A stretch of DNA of 16,984 nucleotides from SAR202 cluster bacterium Io17-Chloro-G7 (GCA_002817055.1 MUCU01000029.1:1-16984), one strand, 5' to 3'; positions 9,002 to 16,893 are shown, counted from the first letter of the stretch. Numbers and translations are program-made. The notes: generated by a model from the sequence alone, not told the origin.

Positions 9002-9874
9002 ATGCCTTTCGATGTAGGGACGACACCACAACCGCTAATCGACGCCGTTGGTCGAGGTAACCTGGTTCCCCTCGTCGGCTCAGGGATTTCACGGCAGGCC
9101 TCTAGTTGCTATCCTACGTGGGACGAACTGCTCCGAGACATGGCAAATAATGCTGTACTACAGGGATGGATGCTTAAAAAGGAAGCTGGTCACATCAGCA
9201 CATTGGTGAAAAAACACCAGCATCTCATGGCAGCTGAAGCAATACGTGCTAAGTATCCATCAGATGCCTATTATGGATTTCTTAAAGACAAGTTTCAGAC
9301 GCCGGATTCAGGTCCCGCTCGAATTCAGGAAGCAACATTCTCTCTGAAACCTCCTATCATCCTAACTACGAACTACGATACATTGCTCGAAGACGCATAC
9401 GCTTCTAAATTTGGACGGCACGCTCCGGCCTGGACACCGATAAATTCACCTGATGTGGCTAATTATCTGCACACTGCGCGGGCTTCGGTTGCATCTCCAA
9501 TTTTCAAATTACACGGAACAATCGCCAATCCACCTTCGATTATCCTCACAGAAGGGGACTACCGGGGTCTCATTTATCGGCAACCGGGCTACTGCATGGT
9601 CGTAGAATCAGTTTTGATTACCAAGGTAGTACTGATGCTGGGCTTCTCAGGGAATGACCCTGAACTTCGTCTATTCTTGGAAGGGATGCGCGAAGCTTTG
9701 CAACATCGCGGGGATCCGGATTATATCTTCCTCCCGAAGAACACGCTAAATTCTACTGAGAAGACAAGGTGGCGTGAGGACTTCGGCGTAGAGGCGATTG
9801 AGTACGAACCTACAACTGGGCATCCAGAGGTGCTTGAATTGATCGAACACTTAGCCACCTTCGCTCCGACGTAA
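9002..9874 (+). CDS. stand-alone SIR2-like (SIR2_2 type) protein
   Basis: A 290-residue protein made almost entirely of a SIR2-type Rossmann domain. VPLVGSGIS at residues 22-30 is the NAD-binding glycine motif. TTNYDTLLED near 122-131 carries the conserved Asn124 and Asp126, FKLHG puts the catalytic histidine at His171, and LGFSGND near 213-219 is the second nucleotide motif. The zinc-ribbon cysteines of classical protein deacylases are absent. This pattern belongs to the bacterial group whose studied members (such as the N-terminal part of Thoeris ThsA, or DSR proteins) deplete NAD+ during phage defence. I infer a possible NADase or defence role; no partner such as a TIR, SLOG or Argonaute gene is adjacent. 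It lies between metH and fhs with its own promoter-like site, a weak ribosome binding site and more AT-rich codons, consistent with acquisition. Confidence 0.85.
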   Translation: MPFDVGTTPQPLIDAVGRGNLVPLVGSGISRQASSCYPTWDELLRDMANNAVLQGWMLKKEAGHISTLVKKHQHLMAAEAIRAKYPSDAYYGFLKDKFQTPDSGPARIQEATFSLKPPIILTTNYDTLLEDAYASKFGRHAPAWTPINSPDVANYLHTARASVASPIFKLHGTIANPPSIILTEGDYRGLIYRQPGYCMVVESVLITKVVLMLGFSGNDPELRLFLEGMREALQHRGDPDYIFLPKNTLNSTEKTRWREDFGVEAIEYEPTTGHPEVLELIEHLATFAPT

Positions 9875-9921
9875 GATCATCCATCGCAAGCCTGGGTCCT
9901 GACCATGGAATCCTGAACCCC

Positions 9922-9939
9922 AAGCCACCGGCTTCTTTT
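9922..9939 (+). terminator. possible intrinsic terminator after the SIR2-like gene
   Basis: AAGCC-ACC-GGCTT forms a 5-bp stem with a 3-base loop, followed by CTTTT. It sits 48 bases after the SIR2-like stop codon. The stem is short, so termination would be partial at best. Confidence 0.35.
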
Positions 9940-10357
9940 AGACGAAAGTGTTTACTGGCGATTTTGTTAAGATCATTTTCGGAATACCACCGAGAGGATG
10001 TCCCGGGCCATCTTGCCCACGGTATCGATCGGCCAGTCGAAAACTATACGGGTCAAGATTCCGATTTGAGCTAGAGGAGCCTAGCGTTCAGAGGCTCATG
10101 GTTTCTGGGTAGGCAGGCACCTTGGTTGATCTCTGGGATTATAGATCTCTTACAAATTCATATCGATCGTTTTCGCATTCGATGGAAGTTTCCACCTCCC
10201 AATGCAGGGATGCCCCCATCCCAGCCTTCCCAATTTAAGGAGAAAGGACCTACACAGGTATTATCTTTTGCCCATCTGGCAAAAAACATCAACTGGGACC
10301 CGATTCACCCAAAATTCGGATGGAAACTTCGCGCCTCTCAATCGGGGCCGACAAACC
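9940..10357. other. intergenic region upstream of fhs, no credible gene
   Basis: This stretch holds no recognisable gene, RNA or known riboswitch. The fhs frame is open back to a TTG at 10126, but that translated segment resembles no formate-tetrahydrofolate ligase N-terminus. AGGAGAAAGGA at 10238-10248 is a strong Shine-Dalgarno-like sequence with no usable in-frame start codon after it. A perfect 6-bp hairpin, GGGATG-CCCC-CATCCC, lies at 10207-10222. A TGTTAAGAT at 9965-9973 weakly resembles an extended -10 box. fhs transcription probably begins somewhere here. Confidence 0.4.
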
Positions 10358-10371
10358 AGGAGGGACCCGTG
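10358..10371 (+). promoter_or_regulatory. fhs: ribosome binding site fixing the fhs start
   Basis: AGGAGG at 10358-10363 is followed after five bases by GTG at 10369, an ideal layout. The protein becomes FTHFS-like exactly from this codon, which supports it over the upstream TTG (10126) and ATG (10210). Confidence 0.7.
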
Positions 10372-12006
10372 GACCAGATCGTTGACGTAGCTTCGCGCCT
10401 GGGCATTGAAGACGAGAACTTGATTCCCTATGGCCGCTACAAGGCCAAGATATCACTGGACGCTCTGACTTCCGGTCAAGCCCAACCCGGGAGGGGAAAG
10501 CTGATCGTGGTAACGGGAATCACGCCCACTCCGGCAGGCGAAGGCAAAACAACCACAGCGGTCGGCCTGACCCAAGGCTTAGGTAAGCTGGGCCACAATG
10601 CTGTGGTGACCCTGCGGGAGCCGACGTTGGGGCCGATTTTCGGAATTAAAGGCGGCGGCACCGGCGGCGGAAAATCGGTGGTGGTCCCTGAAGATGAAAT
10701 CAATATCCACTTCACCGGCGACGCTCATGCCGTTGCGTCAGCGCACAACCTGCTGGCCGCCTTGGTTGATAATGCCGTTTACCGAAACGCTGTGCCGGGA
10801 CTCGATCCCCATGGCATCAGTTGGGCGAGAGTAACCGACGCTTCGGACCGGGCCTTGCGCCAGGTGGTAACCGGCTTGGGCGGCGATACCAACAGTCCCC
10901 TTCGAGAGACCAGGTTTGACATCGTTTCAGCCTCGGAAATTATGGCCATACTGGCCTTGTCCGCCGATTTGGACGACCTGCGCAGCCGGATTTCCCGCAT
11001 AATTGTAGGGACCACCAGAGACGGTTCACCGGTTCCCGTAAATGACTTGGGAGTGACCGGGGCATTGATGACCCTGCTGCGCCAGGCGATTATGCCCAAC
11101 TTGGTCCAGACCATGGAAGGGCAGCCTTCTATAATCCACGCCGGGCCGTTCGGAAACATCGCCCACGGTTGCAATTCGATAATTGCGGATCGAATGGCTC
11201 TGGCTTACGCCGATTTCGTGGTTACCGAAGCGGGGTTCGCTTCGGACTTGGGATTCGAGAAGTTCATGCACATCAAGGCCAGACAGAGCGGGCTTTTGCC
11301 CAATGCTGCCGTCTTGGTGGCGTCGGTACGAGCGTTAAAATGGCACGGCGGCGCACCCCGAAGAAGTCTGGAGAATCCAGACCCCGAAAAGGTGAGAGCA
11401 GGCGCAGCTAACCTAATCCACCACATAAATGCCGTGGGAAGTTTTGGCGTGCCGGTGGTTGTCGCCATTAACCAATTCGCCAGCGACTCTGAGGAGGAAC
11501 TTGCCGAAGTGCAGCGAATTGCTCTGGGAGCGGGAGCAACCGCGGCTGTAGAAACGGCAGGCTTCGCTGAAGGAGGCGAAGGCGCGACTGCCTTGGCCGA
11601 AGCTGTTGCCGGGGCGGTCGTGGACAAGATCGACATCAACTATGCGTATTCTCTGGATGACTCGGTCGAAGACAAAGTCCTGGCATTGGCCAAGCGTATC
11701 TACGGTGCCGACGATGTTAGCTGGTCGCCGGAGGCGAGGCGCAGGTTGCGCTATTTCGAAGCCCAAGGCTGGGGCAACCTGCCAATATGCATGGCCAAGA
11801 CCCACCTTTCAACCTCCCACGACCCTTCGTTGCGCGGAAGCCCCAGAGGCTACACATTCCCCATCAGCGACATCCGGGCTTCGGTGGGAGCGGGCTTTCT
11901 ATTTCCCCTGGCCGGTACCGTGGCGACGCTGCCCGGTTTGCCTTCCAAGCCCCGCGCGCTCAACATGGACGTATCGTCGTCGGGTGAGATCATAGACCTA
12001 AGCTGA
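10369..12006 (+). CDS. fhs: formate--tetrahydrofolate ligase
   Basis: FTHFS makes 10-formyltetrahydrofolate from formate, tetrahydrofolate and ATP, feeding purine and one-carbon pathways. From the GTG at 10369 the protein has 545 residues. The N-terminus DQIVDVASRLGIEDENL and YGRYKAKISLD align with the start of the family. The nucleotide motif PTPAGEGKTTT lies at residues 53-63, followed by REPTLGPIFGIKGGGTGGG and HFTGDAHAV-AHNLLAA, all diagnostic. It ends with VATLPGLPSKP, the expected C-terminal block. Known enzymes have about 555-560 residues, so this one lacks roughly 15 at the N-terminus, a region outside the catalytic core. The frame is open 81 codons further upstream, and an automatic annotation may overextend it to 10126. 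The racemase-family gene follows after 98 bases, possibly on the same transcript. Confidence 0.95.
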   Translation: MDQIVDVASRLGIEDENLIPYGRYKAKISLDALTSGQAQPGRGKLIVVTGITPTPAGEGKTTTAVGLTQGLGKLGHNAVVTLREPTLGPIFGIKGGGTGGGKSVVVPEDEINIHFTGDAHAVASAHNLLAALVDNAVYRNAVPGLDPHGISWARVTDASDRALRQVVTGLGGDTNSPLRETRFDIVSASEIMAILALSADLDDLRSRISRIIVGTTRDGSPVPVNDLGVTGALMTLLRQAIMPNLVQTMEGQPSIIHAGPFGNIAHGCNSIIADRMALAYADFVVTEAGFASDLGFEKFMHIKARQSGLLPNAAVLVASVRALKWHGGAPRRSLENPDPEKVRAGAANLIHHINAVGSFGVPVVVAINQFASDSEEELAEVQRIALGAGATAAVETAGFAEGGEGATALAEAVAGAVVDKIDINYAYSLDDSVEDKVLALAKRIYGADDVSWSPEARRRLRYFEAQGWGNLPICMAKTHLSTSHDPSLRGSPRGYTFPISDIRASVGAGFLFPLAGTVATLPGLPSKPRALNMDVSSSGEIIDLS

Positions 12007-12014
12007 TCTGTCCA

Positions 12015-12051
12015 TTAATGCCCGCAGCAACCGTTAATGCCCGCAGCAACC
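12015..12051 (+). repeat. perfect tandem duplication, 19-bp period
   Basis: TTAATGCCCGCAGCAACC occurs at 12015-12032 and again at 12034-12051, separated by one G. It begins nine bases after the fhs stop codon, in the 98-base gap before the racemase-family gene. It could be a slippage product or a double binding site; no inverted symmetry is visible. Confidence 0.9.
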
Positions 12052-12104
12052 TTAGGTCCGCAGCCCAGAGGGTAACACATCTGAAGCCCAAATGAGGTGC
12101 CAGC

Positions 12105-12758
12105 ATGCGCATAGTAATGGTCCACGCAGTGGCCGAGTCCATACCGCCGGTCAAGCAGGCATTTGACGAGATTTTCCCCGAAGCCCAGGTCGTTAACCTA
12201 CTGGACGAAGGGCTGTTATTGGATTTCGAGGAGCATCTCACTCCCAAGCTGCGGCGGCGCATGAGCCAGGTAATTTGCTACTCCGCCGAGCACGGGGCCG
12301 ATGCTGTAGGACTGGCCTGCTCGGTCTACGCCCCGGTGGTCGACAGCGCCAAGGACTTGGTGGACATTCCGGTTGTGTCTTCCTACGGTCCGGTAATGGC
12401 TGAGGCAGCGGCAGCAGGACCGCGCGTCGGGATCATCGGCACCGTCAACGCCACGCTGCGCGACTCGGAATATTACTTGAAGATAGCGGCCGAGGAGCAG
12501 GGAGTCGCCGTGGAAGTGCACCCATGCCTGGCTCCCGACTTGATCCAAGTGCTCCGTCAGGAAGGCCAGGAAGGGTTTCAACGTCGGCTGGGCGAGGAAG
12601 TAACCAAGTTGGCCTTGGAAGTAGACGTTGTGCTCTTGGGCCAGTTCTCCATGGCCTCGGCTTTGGATTTCCTGCGGGGTGTCTCCTCCGTACCGGTGTT
12701 GTCCGCGCCCCACAGCAGTGCTCGACGGCTCAAGGAACTGTTGGCCCCAGCAAGTTAG
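12105..12758 (+). CDS. Asp/Glu racemase superfamily protein with one active-site cysteine
   Basis: A 217-residue cytosolic protein with the two-lobed Asp/Glu racemase fold: MRIVMVHAV at the start, GADAVGLACSVYAP around Cys72, VGIIGTVNATLRDS near residue 108, and VDVVLLGQFSMA near 178. Classical racemases use a cysteine in each lobe. Here Cys72 is present, but the second-lobe position reads LGQFSM, with no cysteine. The family also includes maleate isomerases, arylmalonate decarboxylases and hydantoin racemases, some of which use a single cysteine, so the reaction may be something other than racemisation. GAGGTG lies five bases before the ATG. It follows fhs by 98 bases and precedes an alpha/beta hydrolase; the substrate cannot be read from this context. 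Confidence 0.85.
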   Translation: MRIVMVHAVAESIPPVKQAFDEIFPEAQVVNLLDEGLLLDFEEHLTPKLRRRMSQVICYSAEHGADAVGLACSVYAPVVDSAKDLVDIPVVSSYGPVMAEAAAAGPRVGIIGTVNATLRDSEYYLKIAAEEQGVAVEVHPCLAPDLIQVLRQEGQEGFQRRLGEEVTKLALEVDVVLLGQFSMASALDFLRGVSSVPVLSAPHSSARRLKELLAPAS

Positions 12759-12826
12759 CCCGGACTTCATTTGTTACAAGTGTCCCGTATTACAGGAGTC
12801 CCGCAGACAAAGACTCTCAGCACCCC

Positions 12827-12855
12827 TTGCGCCTCAATTCGCTGGGTAATATGAT
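12827..12855 (+). promoter_or_regulatory. candidate promoter for the alpha/beta hydrolase
   Basis: TTGCGC (12827-12832) and TATGAT (12850-12855) are separated by the optimal 17 bases. The -10 matches at five of six positions, and the hydrolase ATG is 115 bases downstream. It lies in a 212-base gap with no other feature. Confidence 0.35.
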
Positions 12856-12970
12856 TGCCTCGCGCCGCACTGGCCTCTTCCCCAATTCGCGTCAAATTAC
12901 GCGACACAGTTTTCTAACTCCCAGGCCCGCCAGCGTGGTTCGCCTAAGATTTTGCCAAAGGAGGGCCTCT

Positions 12971-13894
12971 ATGGCCATCACCCCGCAGTTAGACGCAGTG
13001 AAGCAAATGTTCACTTCCATGGGCGAACGGTCTCAGGAATTGGGGACTGTGGACGGGTCTCGCCTTGCTCTTGAAGAACTTATGGCACAGTTTCCCTTGG
13101 ACGATGACGTGGTATACGAACCTATCAACGCCGGCGGTGTGGCCGCCGAGTGGATTTCGATTAACGGACCCCGCGAGAAAACAGGCGGCGAGGCTACCAT
13201 CGAGCCGGTAATTCTATACTTGCACGGTGGTGGCTACGTAATTGGGTCTGTGAGGTCATACCGTGGCTTCTTGTCGAGAATGTCCCGGGCGGCGGACGCT
13301 CGGGTTCTTGGGCTCGATTACCGATTGGCGCCCGAGTTCCCTTTTCCCGCAGCCCTGGACGACTCAGTCGCGGCTTACCGCTGGCTGCTATCCCAAGGAG
13401 TTGAACCTGGCAACATCGTGATCGGTGGCGATTCCGCCGGAGGGGGTCTAACAGTCTCTACTCTGGTGGCGCTGCGGTACCTGGGCGAACCCATGCCAGC
13501 CGCTGGTGTCTGCATTTCTCCATGGGTTGACCTGGAAGGGACGGGTGAGTCGATGATCAGCAAGGCTGAGGTTGACACTATTGTGCAAAAGGAGATGCTG
13601 GGTTTTATGACCCAACTCTACATGGGAGACCGGGACTTGCGAGCACCCTTGGCCGCGCCTCTTTACGCCGACCTCCGCGGGTTGCCACCGCTGCTGATTC
13701 AAGTAGGGACCGCCGAAACCTTGCTGGACGACTCGACCCGTCTGGCCGACCGGGCCAAATCCTCCGGCGTGAAGGTAGAGTTGAGCATTTGGGACGACAT
13801 GATCCACGTTTGGCCGATTTTCGCTCCCGTCCTGCCAGAGGGGCAACAGGCCATCGAGCGCATTGGCGAGTTCGTTCGCCAACAAGCAAAATAA
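12971..13894 (+). CDS. alpha/beta hydrolase, HSL (hormone-sensitive lipase) family
   Basis: A 307-residue esterase-type hydrolase without a signal peptide. The oxyanion-hole motif HGGGY is at residues 85-89 and the nucleophile elbow GDSAGG places the catalytic Ser155. YRLAPEFPFPAAL near 117-129 is typical of the HSL group. The histidine is His279 (DMIHVW). The acid position reads GTAETLLDDS: Glu249 stands where many members have Asp, with Asp253 and Asp254 nearby. Some HSL enzymes are known to use Glu, so activity is expected. AGGAGG lies six bases before the ATG at 12971. The frame stays open upstream to 12524, overlapping the racemase gene, but that part shows no family sequence. Substrate is unknown; short acyl esters are the usual range. 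Confidence 0.93.
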   Translation: MAITPQLDAVKQMFTSMGERSQELGTVDGSRLALEELMAQFPLDDDVVYEPINAGGVAAEWISINGPREKTGGEATIEPVILYLHGGGYVIGSVRSYRGFLSRMSRAADARVLGLDYRLAPEFPFPAALDDSVAAYRWLLSQGVEPGNIVIGGDSAGGGLTVSTLVALRYLGEPMPAAGVCISPWVDLEGTGESMISKAEVDTIVQKEMLGFMTQLYMGDRDLRAPLAAPLYADLRGLPPLLIQVGTAETLLDDSTRLADRAKSSGVKVELSIWDDMIHVWPIFAPVLPEGQQAIERIGEFVRQQAK

Positions 13895-13970
13895 CCGAAA
13901 CCCATTGCCCATTTAGAGACAGGCAACTGGAAATCTTAACCTGCAGGCCTGATTTAGAAAGGTGTGAAAA

Positions 13971-14660
13971 ATGATTTACGACTATCGTGTGTACACGCTT
14001 AATCCGGGAGCTACCCCCGACTACATGGACGGTGTTCGGGAGCTTGGGTTGCCCATCCGACAACGCCACGGCGTCACTCTGTCGGGCTGGTACCGCAGCG
14101 ACATCGGCGACCTGAACCAAGTGGTGCATATCTGGGGTTACAACGATGTAGCGCACATGAAAGAGGCCAAAGCCGCCGTCTACGCCGATCCTGACTGGAC
14201 CGGGAAGTACCTGCCTCGCAACCGCGGTTTGGTACAAACCCAGAAAACCTACCTGATGAACGCCCCGTCCTTTGCTCCGAATTACCCGATTCACGGCGAG
14301 GCGGTGCCCGGCTCCCAGGACGCTCAGAAGCGCAATGAAATGGTGTACGACTATCGTATGTACACCTTCAAGCCCGGGGCGGTGCCCCAGTACATGGCTG
14401 CGGTGGAGGAAGTGGGCATACCCGTCCGCAAGCGGCACGGGGTCAAACTGGCGGGCTGGTTCTACAGCGACATTGGCGATCTGAACAAAGTGGTCCACAT
14501 CTGGGCTTTCGACAATCCCCAGCACCTGATAGAGGCCAAAGCCGCCGTGGCCGCCGACCCGGACTGGACCGGGAAGTACGTTCCCCGAGTTGGCGGGCTG
14601 ATCACAGCCCAGAATGTCTCCCTGATGATGTCCGCCGACTTCGCACCGATTCCCGAGTAA
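13971..14660 (+). CDS. NIPSNAP family protein with two tandem domains
   Basis: A 229-residue cytosolic protein made of two copies of a NIPSNAP-like ferredoxin-fold domain. Copy 1 (residues 1 to about 105) starts MIYDYRVYTLNPGA and copy 2 (about 124-229) starts MVYDYRMYTFKPGA. Each has RHGVxLxGWxxSDIGDLNxVVHIW, EAKAAVxADPDWTGKYxPR and a final sheet strand. The copies lie exactly 123 codons apart and resemble each other in DNA as well, which points to an internal duplication. NIPSNAP domains dimerise into a barrel, so a fused pair could make a single-chain barrel. Biochemical function is unknown; bacterial members often sit near catabolic genes, here an HSL hydrolase. GAAAGGTG lies shortly before the ATG. 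The 76-base gap after the hydrolase fits co-transcription. Confidence 0.9.
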   Translation: MIYDYRVYTLNPGATPDYMDGVRELGLPIRQRHGVTLSGWYRSDIGDLNQVVHIWGYNDVAHMKEAKAAVYADPDWTGKYLPRNRGLVQTQKTYLMNAPSFAPNYPIHGEAVPGSQDAQKRNEMVYDYRMYTFKPGAVPQYMAAVEEVGIPVRKRHGVKLAGWFYSDIGDLNKVVHIWAFDNPQHLIEAKAAVAADPDWTGKYVPRVGGLITAQNVSLMMSADFAPIPE

Positions 14661-14722
14661 GGCGGTCTAGCCCACATTGTCCCTCACTGGATTCGGCTAA
14701 TGTGAGTAATGTGAAGTGATTT

Positions 14723-15016
14723 ATGCTCCGGGCCGACGACGGTGGCGCGTCAGCCAACCCGTTCGTGATGCAGTTTCAAGCCGACCTCTTAACCATGCCG
14801 GTTGAAGTCCCGGAAATGGTGGAAATCACAGCCCTGGGCGCAGCCCAACTAGCGGGCCTGACCGTCGGCTTTTGGGATAGTCAAGACCAAGTGGCTGCCC
14901 AGCGGCGGGTAGGCCAGCGATATGAGCCTCGAATCCCCCCAGAAGAAATGGACCGCCTATACGCTGGCTGGCAAAGGGCAACGGAGCGGGCCCGAAACTG
15001 GGAAACGCCGGGTTAA
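14723..15016 (+). pseudogene. glpK: isolated C-terminal fragment of glycerol kinase
   Basis: The 97-residue ORF matches only the last fifth of glycerol kinase, an enzyme of about 500 residues. It begins at the DGGASAN motif of the FGGY_C nucleotide-binding domain, continues NPFVMQFQADLL, then ALGAAQLAGLTVGFW, and ends with LYAGWQRATERARNW, the usual GlpK terminus. One extra Asp appears (RADDGGA, where VDGGA is usual). An in-frame TGA lies just before the ATG, and the 62 bases between it and the NIPSNAP gene contain no further kinase sequence. Without the N-terminal domain and catalytic base it cannot phosphorylate glycerol. It looks like the remainder of a larger deletion or recombination. 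The reading frame is still intact, so the event may be recent, or the fragment may be an assembly join. Confidence 0.85.
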
Positions 15017-15037
15017 GGCTGGCTTGGCCCAGCTGGG

Positions 15038-16893
15038 TCAGGGTCCCGTGCCGAGCTTGGCCTTTCCGTAGGCGACTGCCAGGTCTGCGCCAACTTTTAT
15101 GCCTTGGCCCAAGGCCCAATTGCTCGCCGAGGCCAAGTGTCGGAGAGCACTGGGACCGTCGTTTTGGCGGGCGGCGTTCTCGGCGCGGGCGACATTGCCA
15201 ATGGCGTCATAATGATCTGGCTCGCTGGCCTTGGATTTTAACTGGCCTTGAAGTTCGGCCAATTGTCCGGCAAGATCCTGGAGGTCCACATCATCTCTAA
15301 TTTCATCCCAACTTTGGGTGAAAGAGATGTTCTCTGCCCGTGAGTTGGGATCCATGGCCGCAACTTGTTCCGCAGAATACTGGTCTCCGAAGTACATTTT
15401 TTTCGCATGGAATTGAGTCCCACTGCGCCGTTCGTCCCTACCTTCCCGCTTCACGTCTTGTCGTTCTTCGGGGGACACCACACCGTCTAGCAACGGTTTG
15501 ACCGCGACCTTGACCCTCATTCCTTCAGGCAGAAATGACTCATCCCCTAGCTCTTCCAGGTTGAGCAGGTGGTCGTAATCAACGACAATCTTCGGGTCTT
15601 TTGGCAAAGGAACTTTCTGTTCGACCGCAAGACCACTGACGCTGTCGTGAATCCTCTTTAAATCGGCTCGGATTATTCCCAGAAAGGTCCTTCGAGTGGC
15701 AGGGCTTCCAGACACATGGATAAACAGCTTACGGTCTTCAATGTCAGCACGGACCAGGGCTTTATTTCTGCCTTCCTCATACGCTAAGACCACGCCATTT
15801 CGCCAGTAAGTACTCTTTGAAATAAAGCTACTCATACGAACTATGAACCGTGAAATGATGCTCCCCGGCAGCACGTCGTAGTGATACTGAAAGGCCAGGC
15901 TATCTTCCCAGTCGCCAGTGTCTGGCTCCTCCTTGGGCAATAGATCGGGCACCAGGAAGCGCTCGTTTGGTTGGTCGGTAAAATCGAAGCAAAGCTCGAA
16001 CTTCCGCATCATCTCAGTTATGAACGGGCGTCTCCTTTTGGGGTAATCACCCTCCAATATGCCTGGCAAGTCCCCTGCGGACAGCAAACCCTTGTTTTGG
16101 GCCAGGATACTCGAATTGATAATCTGGTACACGCCCTTAGTGACCCATTCAGGGTTCAATATGTTCAGGTCACCCAGGATTGGATGATCGCTGAAGTGCA
16201 GCACCAAGCCCAGGTCGTGGAGAAAACCGACCAACGTGCGCCTGCTCACTTCGTCGTCGATACCCTGCTTTTGGCACATTTCTTGGTACTTATCGTAGGA
16301 GATGTAGTTGTCGTCCATGTCTTCCAGCTGGGATTTCACATTGAACCAGGTGGTCCGCAACTCGTCATGGATGTGCTCCAACCCATCGACTTCCCTTTGG
16401 ATTATTTCTCGAAGCTCTGGGATACCTTCTCCGGTCTCGCAGGAAACCCTTCTGACGAACCCCTTTATGGCCGGGTACTTCCTCTGAAGCCCCGTCCAGT
16501 CCAAGTCCAACTCGTGCTCGTCGCTCTTGTTGGACATCACGATGATTGGTGAATCTCCTCCGAAGCTTTGTATGATCTTCAGCCAATACTCGATGCGGCT
16601 CTCTTGATCCCCCTGCCGAGCGTCCAACACCAGCACGTAAACGCTGCGCTTGGTCAGAAAGAACTGGTGGGTCGCATGCATAATCTCCTGGCCGCCGAAA
16701 TCCCACACGTTCAAGCGCATCTCAGTGCCGCCACAGTCGATCCGCCAGTCCTTGATGTCTATGCCTTCAGTCTTAGTTTCGTTGGGGTCGAACTCGCTGT
16801 CGATCAGCCGTTTTACCAAGGAGGTTTTGCCGACGCCCCTTGGCCCACGATGAGCATCTTCGCCTCGTTCAGCGGGCGTTTCTCCCCCGCTAA
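15038..16893 (-). pseudogene. Roc-COR (ROCO) GTPase, 5'-truncated by an IS and frameshifted in the P-loop
   Basis: ROCO proteins couple a Ras-like Roc GTPase to a COR dimerisation domain; bacterial members often have leucine-rich repeats in front. The long frame here starts at a TTG (16819) and gives 593 residues. Counting from there, VWDFGGQE is the G3 motif (DFGGQE, 40-45), and SNKSD contains G4 (NKSD, 97-100). The COR domain covers roughly 150-450 (HDLGLVLHF, LNPEWVTKGVYQII). The P-loop is in the upstream frame: RPLNEAKMLIVGQG ends at a GGGG run (16836-16839), then GVGKTSLVKRL continues in the main frame, as if one G were lost. Upstream homology stops at DSFLAGE, where the IS begins. The C-terminal 140 residues carry GDQYSAEQVAAM and helices. 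A one-base assembly error would remove the frameshift, but not the missing 5' end. Confidence 0.8.

Noticed and set aside
9980..10085. Minus-strand frame of about 35 codons (FDWPIDTVGKMARDILS) in the gap before fhs
   Set aside because: It is short, has no good start or ribosome site, and resembles nothing I recognise.
12524..12970. Upstream extension of the hydrolase frame overlapping the racemase gene
   Set aside because: The extension has no family similarity, and AGGAGG precedes the ATG at 12971.
14661..14722. Small inverted repeat CACATT/AATGTG after the NIPSNAP gene
   Set aside because: A 6-bp stem with a long loop and no T-run is not enough to call a terminator.
15025..15040. Near-palindrome centred on CCCAGCTGGG between the convergent glpK fragment and ROCO gene
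   Set aside because: It has no loop and no T-run, so it is not a convincing terminator; it may be chance.
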